A stretch of 64,000 bases of DNA from assembly GCA_035236585.1 (NCBI GenBank), contig CP141138.1:25493437-25557436 (forward strand). Direction: 5' to 3'. The DNA comes from Warburgia ugandensis. Lineage: Eukaryota > Streptophyta > Magnoliopsida > Canellales > Canellaceae. A model generated the notes under the pieces. It was not told the origin of the DNA. It did not search any database and saw only the letters and a list, made by a program, of their open reading frames with translations. How positions within the stretch are numbered: position 1 is the first letter of the stretch; each line of letters starts with the position of its first letter. Positions 35,484 through 49,019 of this stretch are shown here, in pieces. The position numbers and the translations under genes are program-made.

Positions 35484-38038
35484 ATGCATTTATACATTTT
35501 TAAACCACTCAATTTATTTGTAATTAAGGTCTATTTTGCATTTTATAGGATTAGGATTGAAAGGAACAAATTGCACATTTTTGGCGTTTTAGACCCTAAA
35601 AAGAAGCTAGTTTATAATCTAAGAAAAATCAAGGGTCCACAACTCAACAACCAAGACTAGAAAAGTTCAAAGTGTAGTAGGGGTTTCCATATCACTTTCA
35701 TTGGAGTTAGAAACCCCAGCATGCAACTACCTTTGTCTATGTAAAATGGGTTGCCATTACCAAGACCAATGGTTGCAGAATTACCCATGCATGCACCACC
35801 CTACAAAGCTTATGCTTGAAGCCATGCATGGGCCATGATAAGAGATAGACATCCCATGCTAGACCAAGATTAGTTGCACATTTTTCTTTCCATCTTTTTT
35901 GAACTCTGAAAATCATGCATATAGGGCCCACCTGCATCTCTCTCTCACCATCACATGCCAGCATTATAACATGTTCCTCCCTAGTTTTAAGCTTGGAGAA
36001 AAATGTGTTTTTAGGTGGATAAGTAGGAAGGAAATATGTGTTATACATGAAAAAAAAGGAACAAGTGTCTCACTTTGAGGAGTACAAAAAATGAGAAACT
36101 ATGAAATTCATGAGTTTTGTGATGATTCAGTGGATAAGATTTGAGCATCATTAGGGATATCCTAGAGGGTATGATTTTTCCATAGAAAAGATCAATTTGC
36201 ATGAGGATTTTTTGGACAAGCTGGAGAGATAAAAGGAAAGAGAGAAAAGGGGACTAAATTTGGACATTTATGGGGAGATTTAGAGAGAGAATTAAGAGAG
36301 GACTTCTAAGGTGGACCAACGAAATTGTAATATGTGGGGGAAACTCCCTAAACACAAGAGAAAGATGGGATTTCAATGTGATTTAGAGAGGAGGAGGGGC
36401 GGCTTTTTAACACGAATTAGAGGGATAAGATAGGGGGACATCTCTCTCTCTCTCTTGAGAGGACATCTCTCCTTAAGGGAAACTCTTTTGTGTTCAATGT
36501 TTTATATTTGAGGGGCTACTAGCTTGCTTCAGGTTTGCTCTCTTCTCTTTGATGAGTGACACATCAAGAAAGAAAGAGTTGTTTAGTTGTGGTTTGAAGG
36601 ATGCTCTTGTACTTTCTTATTGGGCTTAGAGTAGATCTTAGGAGGCCTTTGTATGTGTGACACATCAAGGGTGATCTAAGGCATCTACTTCCAATCAGGG
36701 AAAGTTCTTATCCTTTTTTATTTCTTTATTCTTACAATATTTTAAAGACCATATCTTAATAAATTTCTCAATTCTCTTTATTAATTTAATGTTTATATGT
36801 TTAGCTTATCTATGTTTTGCTCTAGTTTTCTCATGTTCATCATAGTTTAGTTTAGTTAATTCTTGTTTCATTTTTGTTTCCTTTAAAATTTTATTTCATA
36901 CTTGTTATGATTTAGGAATTAGTCTTAATAAAATACCATGCTTCTATTGTTTATTTTAAATTTTGATTTAGGATGTTTGGATGTTAATGTTCTAGGAATT
37001 TATCATTGTTTTTAGATAGTTTTACTTACGTGATGTAGTTATGGTCTAAGTGTTTTATTTTATCCTAGATTTAGAGTTCATTCTTAAGCTAAGATCAGCC
37101 TACAATTTAGTGAGGTTTTTCGCCAGCTTGGGACAGATTTTCAACCATCCTAGGCATGCCTAGAAACTTGGCTAATCTAAGCTAACTTGGGATTTAGTTT
37201 ACTACTTGTTTTGTGCTAGTTTTAAGGGAGAATTTTATTGATTTTTTGGACATATTTTTACTGATCTTAGGAAGAAATTTTCTATATATATTTTTGCTCT
37301 TAGTCCATTCTTATTTTATAGTTTAGGAAGTGATCTTGATAGGTTATATTTAGGTTGATGTTTGGACATTTTAATCTTGTTATTTAGGATATATTTTTGG
37401 CTAGATGTGAGTGTATTTTTCAAGTTAAGTATGAGTATCTAATTTTATATCTAGGGTGACAACGAACCCATATAAAATTTAGTAACTTCATTCATATGGA
37501 AATGACCATGAGATTTAAGAATTTGGATTTTAATTCTTGTGATAAGCTATCCAAAATAGTATATGTAACTAATACTTTTTTCATGGGAATTATTAGATAT
37601 TTTGTATATCAACTACTTGATGTGTATGGGCTCTTAGATAGTTTGTAATTGTATAAAATACAAGCTACACTTTGAGTCCATACACGTTAAGCTATGGAAA
37701 TCAAGAGAGTTAAGAAATAGAAGAATTATGGATTTTAACGTGCATATCTTTTATATTTTTATTTCATTAAAGTTATACTAACATGTGAAATGTTAAATCT
37801 ATGGTACTTCTTATAAGTGGTTATAAATCTAATGTGGTGGATTCTAAAATCCTTGACTCCATAATTGGTAGTTAACTACATCTTTTTATTTGATTCATAT
37901 TGCTTAGCTAGGTTAGTATAATTTAAGCTAGATTTTGATTAAAATTCTATATTTTAAATTGAGTCACCATGAGATCGGCCTGTACTTGCTCATCTACATT
38001 TCATAGACCTGTGTACTTGGAGTATTTTTAAGTAAACA
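35484..38038 (+). mobile_element. Athila/Tat-like LTR, about 2.55 kb
   Basis: It begins TGCATTTATACATTTTTAAA where the chromovirus pol stops, and ends agtaaaca before a decayed primer site. Near the end, caccatgagatcggcctgta (37966-37985) then ctgtgtacttgg shows the layout shared with the LTR ends at 4210-4280 and 13897-13965. The LTR start is inferred from the pol breakpoint. No protein is encoded. Confidence 0.6.
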
Positions 38039-38047
38039 TCAAAATTT

Positions 38048-38065
38048 TGTCATCATTATTAGGGA
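38048..38065 (+). other. Decayed primer binding site, tRNA-Asp type
   Basis: tgtcatcattattaggga keeps 10 of 18 bases of the tggcgccgttgccgggga site used by Athila/Tat elements (recalled). Of the 8 differences 7 are G-to-A or C-to-T, and acttgcaa follows as in related elements. Confidence 0.55.
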
Positions 38066-40024
<1,959 letters not shown>

Positions 40025-40279
40025 TCTTCTTTTTTTTTAATACAAGAAAATTCAGAAATCTCATGCATATATACACCACCTAACCTGAACTAAACATTGC
40101 CCCAAATATTTTGAAATATAGGAAACCTTATGATAAATGAGTGATGTAGAATAATGAGACTTTAAAAACCCAGGGTTACTTCAGAGTGAGTGCTAAGTTA
40201 AATGTTTTCAGCCAGACATACTATACAATGATAATGATGAATGCAACTCATGTGATGTCTGCACGTGATATGGGACATG

Positions 40280-40501
40280 CTAAGACGGGTCATGATATAC
40301 TGGTTCCTCAAGTACTATTTCTTCCACTTTAGGGTTTACCAACTCTAAATAGGGTTTTAACCTTTGTCCATTCACTTTGGAATTCTCTCCAACCTTTTCT
40401 ATCTCTATAGCACTGTGAGGATATACCATATGTACTATGTAGGTTCCAATCCATTGAGATCTAAGTTTTCCTAGAAATATATTCAATTGAGAATTATACA
40501 A
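40280..40501 (-). pseudogene. Integrase C-terminal segment of Athila/Tat element
   Basis: Contains [20 protein letters not shown], then [20 protein letters not shown], then [11 protein letters not shown]: the GPY-like and tail region. Upstream it is broken by the G24 insertion at 40511-40541. Confidence 0.85.
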
Positions 40502-40517
40502 AAGGACTTTTTTTTGT

Positions 40518-40541
40518 GGGGGGGGGGGGGGGGGGGGGGGG
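40518..40541 (+). repeat. Run of 24 G flanked by a 9-bp direct repeat
   Basis: G24 on the plus strand (C24 within the coding strand). The sequence aaggacttt occurs at 40502-40510 and again at 40542-40550, bracketing tttttgt plus the G run. Confidence 0.95.
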
Positions 40542-40550
40542 AAGGACTTT

Positions 40551-41340
40551 CTTAAAATCTATTTATCATGATTACTCTTCACCCAGTCTTTGTATAGCTT
40601 TGCAGACTCATATGCATATTTCCTTAACTCATCCAACTCATTGAGTTAGAGTTTTTTGTGAGATCCAATAGTATCTAAGTCAAAATTGAGCTTTTTGATG
40701 GCCTAATATGCTTTATGTTCAATCTCTACTAATAGGTGGCAGTCCTTTCTATAGAATAAGCAATAGGGTGACATGCCTATAGAGCCTTATATATAGCTCA
40801 GTATGCTCATAAAGTGTCATTAAGCCACAAAGACCAGTCTTTCCTATTTGGATTGACTATCTTTTATAAAGTTTGCTATATTTTCCTATTAGATACTTCT
40901 ACTTGTCCACTTGTCTAGTGATGATAAGGGGTGGCTATTCTATGGGTAACAGTATATTTCTTCATTAAATTTTCAAAGACTCTATTGCAAAAGTGTTTAC
41001 CCCCATCATTAATTATGTTCCTAGGTGTACCAAAGCATGCATATATATTTTCTTTTAAAAACTTGACCACCGCCTTATGGTTATTGGTCGTGCAAGGTAT
41101 GGCTTTTACCCATTTTGATGCATAATCCATCCCCACAAGGATGTACAGATAACCAAAGGAGCTAGAAAAAGGTCCCATAAAATTGATGCTTTAAACATCA
41201 AAAGGCTCAATGATAAGAATGGGATTCAAGGGCATCATATTCCTTTTTTCTATGCTCTAATTGGTGACATCTAGTGCATACTATGCAGTTAGCAAGTGAG
41301 TCCTTGAAAATGGTGGCCAATAAAAATCACACAGCAAAAT
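40551..41340 (-). pseudogene. Integrase core of Athila/Tat element, broken
   Basis: The clean frame 41178-40915 reads MGPFSSSFGYLYILVGMDYA, with the first catalytic Asp in MDYASKWVKA, and FGTPRNIINDGGKHFCNRVF with the second, ending RIATPYHH. The next codon is TAG, after which TSGQVEVSNRKI continues with the catalytic Glu retained. Only the stop separates these parts. Upstream, 41200-41340 holds decayed zinc-finger-region sequence. Confidence 0.88.
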
Positions 41341-42250
41341 CTTTGTAGCTATCTTTTAAAAACTAAAATGGACCCTACATGCATGGTCATGACAAAAAGA
41401 AATAATTTTATGATGTTCAGTATCAAGTATATATCTCCTAATGACCTAATCATGATAGTACTTGAACAAGTATTTGGATCATCCCAAGTGTTTAACATCA
41501 GTAATGAATCTTTTCCTATCTTATTTAGACTAATGATTAGGCACTTGACCTATGATAAGATAATTAACAATATATGCATATCAAGGAAAATGGGAAATGC
41601 ACAACATTTATTCATTTGAAAAAGTTTCTATTATAGGCACATTCAATCTAATGGACTCTACAATTAGCTTGGAGAAGTGGTCTACTACAATATTTTGGAA
41701 CCTTTATTATCCTAAATTTCCAAATCAAGTTCCTATGGAACCATTGAATCAACTTAGGTTTAGCATCTTTCTTTAAAAGAAGATATTTTAAAGTAGCATG
41801 ATCTAAGTATACTATAATCTTAGATCTAGCAAGTAAGATCTAAATTTATCCAACGCAAAGACAGCTGCTAGCAACTTATTTTTTGTAGTATAATAATTGA
41901 ATTGGGCATGGTTGATTGCCTTAGTAGCATAATATATCAAGTGGGGAAGTTTATTAATATGTTGCCCTAACATAGTGCCGACAGCGTAGTCTAAAGTATC
42001 GCACATTATTTCAAATGGTGCACTCTAATCCGGTAGTTAAATAATAGGTGTAGAAGTTAACTCAGTATTTAGGTACTCCAATGCTTTCATACAATTTTCA
42101 TCAAAGTCAAAAGTTGCCTTCTTCATAAGTAAATTACATAGGGGCTTAGTAACTTTACTAAAGCCCTTGATGAATCTTCTATAAAAACCAACATTGTCTA
42201 AAAGTGAGCAAATTTCCTTCATCGTCCTTGTAGAAGGCAAAATGTCATTT
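41341..42250 (-). pseudogene. RNase H and connection domain of Athila/Tat element, broken
   Basis: The frame 42240-42037 reads TMKEICSLLDNVGFYRRFIK, GFSKVTKPLCNLLMK and NTELTSTPII (connection). The frame 42006-41812 reads MCDTLDYAVGTMLGQ, PHLIYYATKAINHAQFNY and [16 protein letters not shown], the RNase H core with catalytic-type Asp in CDTLDYA. Between 41340 and 41800 the reading is heavily interrupted. Confidence 0.88.
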
Positions 42251-42880
42251 TAAAACATAAAATGACATTTCCCTCAGTTTAACACTAAATTCTTATTTTG
42301 ACACCTAGTAATGTCTAATTTTAAATGGTACAAGCATTCATCAAATGAAGAACCAAACATTGAATAATTTTCCATAAACACTTCTAAAAATCTCCCCACC
42401 ATATACGAAAAAAAGCTCAGTATACACATTTGAAAAGTAGCTGATGCATTGCAATGTCTAAAAGGAGACAATAGGTGAAGGTAGTCTTCTCCTAGTCTTC
42501 AGGTTTTATGGTAATTTGGTTATAGCAAGAATAACCATCAAGACAGTAGTAATAACTATGACTGACTAACCTTTCTAACATTTGGTCTATAAAGGGAAGA
42601 GGAAAATGGTCTTTACTCATGACCGAGTTCAGTTTTCGGTAATCGACGCAAACTCTTCACTTAGTGGTAATGTGAGTTGGAACTACCTCATTATCCTCAT
42701 TTTGGATTTCCATGACTCTGAACTTCTTAGGGATAGGCTGAACTTGGCTATTCCAAGTGCTGTCAGATATGGGGAAGATGGCACCAATATCTGAGAGCTT
42801 AAGCACTTTGTCTCTCACTACCTCTTTCATATTAGGATTTAGTCTGCTCTGTGTTTCCTTAGATGGTTTAACATTTTTTT
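42251..42880 (-). pseudogene. Reverse transcriptase of Athila/Tat element, broken
   Basis: From about 42660 down the minus strand reads VDYRKLN (with a frame change), SKDHFPLPFIDQMLERL, CLDGYSCYNQITIKPED, a stop, then EKTTFTYCLL. The frame 42471-42274 continues with MSPFRHCNASATFQMCILSF and VFMENYSMFGSSFDECLYHL. The catalytic motif, normally FMDD, reads FMEN, so both Asp are lost. LDITRCQNKNLVLN closes the domain. Confidence 0.88.
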
Positions 42881-43078
42881 TCTAGGTGAATTTTATGCAT
42901 ACACTTAGCATGTCTAATCCTTTTGATGTCCGTTATGGTCCACCCTAAAGCTGTCTTATGTTCTCTGAGAACTTTTAGAAGCTTACCTTCTTATTATTTA
43001 TCTAGATATGAGGCTATGATTACAGGCAAGGATGCATGTGGTCCTAAGTAAGAACATTTTAAAATTTTAGATAATGGC

Positions 43079-43740
43079 TTAAGGAGCAAGGTAGGTGGTT
43101 TTTTTATTGTTGGTACTGGGACAAAATCTAAAGGAGGAAGATGTTCTATTAAATGATTGGTCTATATCACAATCATAGTTAAAGTGTGGTAGACATGCCT
43201 CAAGTGGGTCTAGGATAGACAATGGTGGATTAGCATCTTGAAGTAGACCTTCAATTAAATTGACTACAGATGAATTATCTAGGTTTAAATGTTGATGATT
43301 GTCATTAAAAATATTAACCTCAACTTTCATGATAATTTGATCACATCATTTTTACAATTGATGATGGCATTGGACATGGCAAAAAAAGGCTGCCTAAGAA
43401 TTACCAGGATCTGACTACTGGGGTCTGACATAGGCTGGGTATCTAGGAGAATGAAATCTACAAGGAAGTAAGATTGGTCCAGCTATATTAAAGCATCCGC
43501 AACCAGACCACATAAATATTCACTAATCTATCTACTAATTACAAAGTGGTATTGGTTGGCTTGAGGTTACCAAGTTTCAGTTGTTCAAAGATAGAAAATG
43601 GCAACGCTAGCTCTTAAATCAAGTAGGGCCCTATCAATAACATTGTTTCCTATAACACACGAAATGGTAGGATAACTTGGATCTCTAAACTTAGGAGGGG
43701 TATGGTGTTGGACCAAAGAGCTTGCTTCCTCAATGAGGAA
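43079..43740 (-). pseudogene. Aspartic protease region of Athila/Tat element, broken
   Basis: Around 43690-43600 the minus strand reads PTISCVIGNNVIDRALLDLRASVAIF. The family normally has Asp-Leu-Gly-Ala in the active site; here Gly is Arg. Further on LDTQPMSDPSSQILVILRQPF (43430-43370, in parts) matches the late protease motif that ends in ILGRPF. The frame 43330-43079 has no recognised domain; it lies between protease and RT. Confidence 0.75.
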
Positions 43741-44379
43741 GGCTTTCTTTTTCACATTAAGCTTTCACTTTTGTATGCATAGCTCTTTAAGAAACTTAGC
43801 AAAAGTAGGAATGCCTTTAATAACATTGGGTAATGGAATATTTATTTGCCCATGCTTGAACGCATCCATTTTCTCATGGACATTGGTTCCTTTCTTATCC
43901 TTGTTTAGTAGTTGAGGGAATAGGACTCTAGGCATATAAGGTGCTTCCACTATAGGCTCAGATGGAGTTAGCTCTGTCTTTTCTCTTTCTCCAATGTTTT
44001 AGTTGGTTCATTCTCTTCTAAGCTGTCCTTTGTCTTTCCTACTTTATTATCAACCTGATGGCCACTCCTAAGGGTAGTATTGACTTTGCTTGCTCATGGG
44101 TTCTTTGGGTGTGCAAATTGGATACAATTTCAAGTTGTACCTTAATGTTTGGAATAGGCCGACTGGGAAACTTTCCTTTCTTCCTTTCACTTATGGAAGC
44201 AAACAATTGACCCATTGCATATTCCAAATTTACAATGATTGCTAGTTGGCATTCAAAATTTTCCTAGTATCATTTTGGAATTGTACAAAATTCTACATGA
44301 ATAAATTTAGAGTTTCCTCCATGGAAATTGTTGTTATTTGTTGTGGAAATTACTCAGAAATTGGCTAATGTGACACTCC
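43741..44379 (-). pseudogene. Gag-protease linker of Athila/Tat element
   Basis: The frame 43950-43765 has HGQINIPLPNVIKGIPTFAK and FLKELCIQK, the conserved segment just before the protease in Athila/Tat elements. The frame 44227-44039 (MEYAMGQLFASISERKKGKF, HEQAKSILPLG) is the preceding linker. Frames are split by stops. Confidence 0.8.
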
Positions 44380-45521
44380 TTAGTGGACCCCTATGGTATC
44401 ATTCTTAGACCATGAAAAATTTGGATGCCTAGCCCATCCTAGATTGTAGGTCTTAGAGTAGGGATTATTATTGCTAGGGTTGTGATATGCATTCATTGCA
44501 TGCACTTGTTTTAAAAGAATTTTAAGGTATGCTTGTTTGTAAGGACAAGCTATGGTCAAATGGGTTGGGCTTGAACATATAACACATACCTCTTGTGGAG
44601 GTTTAGTGAATACTTTAGTAGCCAATTATGCCTCTATCCTGTGGAGCATATCTTCAAGCTTGTCTACTCTTTGAACCATCGATTTGAGAAGAGATGATAT
44701 TTCTGAGGCCACTCCTACTTCATACAAGTCTCCTTTCTTGAGGTTGGGTTGCCTATCTCTCCTATTTGAGTAATCATATTGTTGGTAATTCTTAGCTAGG
44801 GTCTCAAAAAATTCCAAAGCCTCCGTCCACTTTTCAACATAAGGGCCCCTCCACTAGCTTCATTTGCCATCCATCTATTCTAAGGTATTAGTGACTTATA
44901 GAAGTATTGAACTAGCTACCATTTTTTGAATCCATGATTGGGACACTTTTATAGCAATTCATTCCACCTTGTCCAACATTCATAGTATTACTCATCATCA
45001 TTTTGCTAAAAATTAATGATCTTTCTATGAAGGGCATTATTCTTATGGGCATGAAAGAAATTGTTTAGGACCTTTTTAGACAACTGGTCCCATGTGGCAA
45101 TGGAACTGACCTCTAAAGAATTCATCCATGATTTGACCTTGTTGTTTAATGAGAAGGGAAACAACCTAAATATAATAGAATCATCTAAAATATTTTGAAA
45201 TTTGAATGTAGAACAAATATCATGGAATTCTTTAATATATAGGTATGGATCCTCTCTATCACTACCATAGAATGTTGGGAGTTACTAAATGACTCTAGGT
45301 TCAAGTTTAAAGTGGTTTACAATAGTAGATGGTAAGGTGATGCATGATGGAGTATTAAACTGGAGTGGCACATAGAGATCTCTAACTACCTTGTACTCAA
45401 CTTCTATTGGTAAGTTTGCCATGGAGTAAGGATTTTGATTTCTCACACGTTGTCTTTGGGTATGTTCAATTTTAAGATCTAATCATACTAGTTCAGTGTT
45501 ATGAGATTGACGACCTTGCAT
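44380..45521 (-). pseudogene. Gag of Athila/Tat element, broken
   Basis: A Met at 45521-45519 starts MQGRQSHNTELV and a stop; the frame then runs on with VVRDLYVPLQFNTPSC and FYGSDREDPYLYIKEFHDIC, FRLFPFSLNNKVKSWMNSL and WDQLSKKVLNNFF, the capsid core of Athila/Tat gag. The frame 44625-44380 gives CVICSSPTHLTIACP, a zinc-knuckle-like motif of this group, then NPYSKTYNLGWARHPNFSW. The frame 44817-44626 lies between. It would form particles with element RNA; stops prevent this. Confidence 0.85.
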
Positions 45522-46610
45522 GCACTAAGATGAAAACCTATGTAAATAATGCAACCTAAATCTAATTGCTACTCCTAACTCTATATGATATGCAAACAAA
45601 CAATTCCTAATTTTGGCAAGCTTGATTTGATGATATTTGTTAATTTGTGAGGTTATAGCTTTTAAACATAAGCTAGACAACTCCTTCAATCTAGACTTGA
45701 CTACTACATGTTAGTTAGATCCTACCTAAGGTGGTTAATACAATTCTTATGGTAGGAGGTATTTAGACCTCAATAACTGTCAACAAAAGGCAGGGGAAAA
45801 TCACTTGGATTTTGGATACCCACTATAACCACAAAGTTCAAGAGCCATTGGAGTGACAATAGATCACCACTTTCAAAAAGGGTCCTATGAGCTCAAAGCC
45901 CTAGCTCTTTATTAAGATTAACTGCTGGGATAGCAATCATACAAGGATCAATTTAATTACCTAGGTCTAGTCCTTACCTTATGTAGATTCCTGAGGGGCC
46001 CTTACTATTAGTGGGTTCCATCCACCATAAAGCGGTAAACGTACAATGTAAGTACAAAGAAAATAAACTAATGCCTTTTATATGCTATCTAACTAGGGGT
46101 TAGACAGGTGCACAACTAATGCAATGATCATAAATAGGATGAAACAATTATAATGAATGACTTTAGTCTATATGAATTACACTCCCAACCAATATGTAAA
46201 CTACACTAAATGCAACTATACTAGGAAAAGTAAAGTAAAGGGAGGAAAACTTACACTAGGGTTTATGATGAAGATCAAGTGTGTGGGCTACCATACCCCA
46301 CACTTTCCCTTTATTAATACAATCCATTTGAAATTGAATAAAGAAATCACAAGTTACAATGGGGTGGCACTACAAGTTCACTCAAAATGGAAAAAACTTA
46401 ATGTCGAAAAGCAATAAAATTTGATGAAGCTTTGGCCCACATGGTAGCCGCACCTCCTTTTGCCCAATTCTCATACCAAAAACCAAGTAGGATATGCTAA
46501 ATTTTGAGTAATTAGAAAAATATGCAAAAAATCATAATCTAACACAACCTAAAACTATGACTAAATATGATAAGTCTAAATATATATCCAACCACAAAAT
46601 CCATTGTTAT
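45522..46610 (-). other. Leader between primer site and gag of Athila/Tat element
   Basis: About 1.1 kb without coding content on the element strand. Long leaders are usual for this group. A plus-strand open frame at 46157-46417 is antisense and has no domain. Confidence 0.6.
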
Positions 46611-46630
46611 TCCCTTGCAATGGCTAGGAA
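46611..46630 (-). other. Primer binding site, tRNA-Asp type, decayed
   Basis: On the minus strand the site reads ttcctagccattgcaaggga; 12 of 19 aligned bases match the ttggcgccgttgccgggga type site of Athila/Tat elements (recalled). Confidence 0.55.
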
Positions 46631-46636
46631 AGTTGG

Positions 46637-47920
46637 TGTAGGTTCAATATTACTTGCAAGCACACAAATCAATGTAGGATTGCAAGCGAGAAAGGTCGAT
46701 CCCATGAGGAATCTCATAGAATTTTCAAGTTTGGATCTTATTTAAGTTTCTTATATAGCCAAAGAGAAAGAGTTTTGAATTAAATTAGGAATTTAAATCA
46801 TACACCTAAAGAAAACTTTCTAAAACTAATGATAATCAATGGAGTTAGAAAATTTACCAACTAACATTCATTCAATAGAAGAAACTAAATGTAAAACTAG
46901 CATGAATGAATCTAGGAAACTTAAACATAAGGAAACTTTCATAATACTAAAAAATTTCTAAAACTCAAAAAGAAAACTCCATAAAACTAAACTAAGATGT
47001 AACAACCAATTAAATGCTTCTAAGTTAAGATTAAACAATCAAATAAAGAAAGGATTAAGGAGGATTTACCCAAGTACCATGTGCATGATCCATGGGATGG
47101 TGTGCATGGTTCATGGTTCAAATAGCTTTATTGAATTAAAGGAAAAATACACCTAATATGGCACACACTATACATATGGGTGAATTTGGAAATTACGCAC
47201 TCATTCTTTATGAACTAAAACTTGATTCAAATCAAAGCTAAAATGCATTCCAATCCTCTCAAACTAAACTAAGATGACATGTAAGTGAAACCCAAATGAG
47301 AATCAAGAGAATAGGTGGCTGAAATGACGGGGCTAGTTAAGGCAAAAGATGCTTAGAACTACTTCCAATTTCAAGTAAAAAAATGTGGAATTCAAAGATG
47401 AAAATCAATTATTTAAGGTTTTCCTTCCCTTGGATGTCACTACCAGAGGAGAATAACTTGGATGTTTGATTAATAAGCAAGAAAACTAGAAAGTGAAAGC
47501 AAAGATTCAATAGAAACCTCATGCATGAGTCTAATTTTCATGTAAAGATGGTGGAAATACATGGCTTTTTGTATAGACCATTTTAGTCACCTTTGATGCT
47601 TCCCATTACCTTCTTGCTTGTTTTAAGATGATCTTGACCCCTTATTTAGCTTTGAAATGTTGAATTTTGATCTTTGGCCTTTATTTGATCTTGATCTTCA
47701 AATCTCATCTCACTTGATCTTGACCGTTGGATCACTTTCTCAACACCTACAAAAGAGAAAAAATCCTAATTAAATCCTAAAAATTATGAGCATTCACTAC
47801 TTACTTTAGATTAGCTTTTAAACTTGCAAAATATCAAAATTTTGAATTTTTACATTAGAAATGCATGCGTTATGATTTTTTTGGGAAAAATCCTAGAAAT
47901 AACATTAGAAATTATAACAC
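46637..47920 (-). repeat. 5' LTR of minus-strand Athila/Tat element (start approximate)
   Basis: The minus-strand end reads cctcatgggatcgaccttt, then cgcttgcaatc, then tgtgtgcttgcaag and ctaca, the layout of the other Athila/Tat LTR ends. The start is placed near 47920 (tgtgttataatttctaatg on the minus strand), but a start near 47790 is also possible. Confidence 0.55.
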
Positions 47921-48693
47921 ATGGACTACTAATTGGTACTTTTTTTCTAAAAATTGAACACCTATCAATTTTCAATACTTAGTACATAGTTCTTTTCTAC
48001 CATATTGATTGAACTACAATGTATACAACTAAGAAAAGGATTGCTATTACATGTAGGCGTAGAAACAACTTTACAAGGACTTGCAAGAGATTGCCCTTGA
48101 TATTTACCTATAGCAAGATTAGAGAAGACTTTCTTTGTAAGCTTACCAAGGATATAGCCCATTAGACATGATTAAGTTGCCAACTTTGACTACTAATTTC
48201 AATGACTTTCTAATGGAAGTTTTAGTGAAACTTGGTATTTAACACAATTCGACAGCAAGGAATTCAATGCCATGGTGAGATTTCAATGAAAAGTACCCAA
48301 TAGTGAGATTTTCAATTACAAGCATATCATATTTACCAACCTACACAACAATACCTGTTAAGCTTCTTCAATGAAATTTAACAATTTAAACTTTAATTTC
48401 TCATTAAAAACTGATATAAAACTCTTCTTAACACAAATTAGAATATAATCGATGCTTCAGATCAATAAAAATGGAATAAATTAAAGAAACATTCAAGTTT
48501 AAAATATAAGCAAAATATTGTTATTGTTCACGTGAACAACAACAACTAACAGACTTTAAACTCTTCGGTGGATGCCTTTTCAAATGAAAATCTAAGACAT
48601 TGATCTTCTTATTCTCAATGTCTTCTATTTAGCATGATCACTTTAGAAATTTTCATTGATTAATGATGCAAGAAATCATGTACATAAGAAAAT

Positions 48694-48697
<4 letters not shown>
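47921..48697. other. Non-coding, nothing recognised
   Basis: A 65-codon minus-strand frame at 47965-48162 has no known domain. No element ends were found. Confidence 0.3.

Positions 48698-48749
<52 letters not shown>
48698..48749. repeat. (GA)n microsatellite, about 26 units
   Basis: Uninterrupted GA dinucleotides followed by a pyrimidine-rich stretch (48785-48840). Confidence 0.97.
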
Positions 48750-48750
<1 letters not shown>

Positions 48751-48901
48751 CTACCTAAAAGGAGAAAAGCCTTAGATGCATGCACTCACTCTCTCTATCC
48801 CTATCTCTCTTTCCTCTTCTCCTCCTCCTTCTCTTCTAGAGTTTTGATTTGGGTTAGAGGATTTTGATATCTTCAAGGGGATGGTTTATATATATCACTC
48901 A

Positions 48902-49019
48902 CAATATAGGATGGTTTTTTCAAGAACCATCTTATATTGATCAATGTCTTGGATAGCTTCAAGAAAATTGTCCTATATATACACAATATAGGATGGTTCT
49001 TAGACAACCATCTTATGTT
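48902..49019. repeat. Two tandem stem-loops, possible DNA-transposon subterminal repeats
   Basis: caatataggatggtt (48902-48916) pairs with aaccatcttatattg (48925-48939), and a second copy at 48984-48998 pairs with 49006-49019. Repeated inverted motifs like these occur near CACTA ends. The sequence ggtttttcgcagtaata (about 49042-49058) could be a decayed CACTA terminus read on the minus strand. No partner end was found. Confidence 0.5.

Larger units (their letters stand above)
40280..47920 (-). mobile_element. Athila/Tat-type Ty3/gypsy retrotransposon, minus strand, no visible 3' LTR
   Basis: Read on the minus strand it holds a 5' LTR (47920-46637), primer site (46630-46611), leader, gag (from 45521), protease, RT, RNaseH, integrase and the C-terminal [16 protein letters not shown] segment (ending 40280), the pol order of Ty3/gypsy. 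Domain wording ([38 protein letters not shown]) is that of Athila/Tat rather than chromoviruses. Frames are broken throughout. No counterpart of the 5' LTR is seen left of 40280, so the 3' LTR is missing. Limits outside 40280-46630 are approximate. Confidence 0.85.

Noticed and set aside
42582-42794. Plus-strand 70-codon frame and others within 40280-45521
   Set aside because: Shadows of the minus-strand Athila/Tat polyprotein, whose motifs are clear on the other strand.
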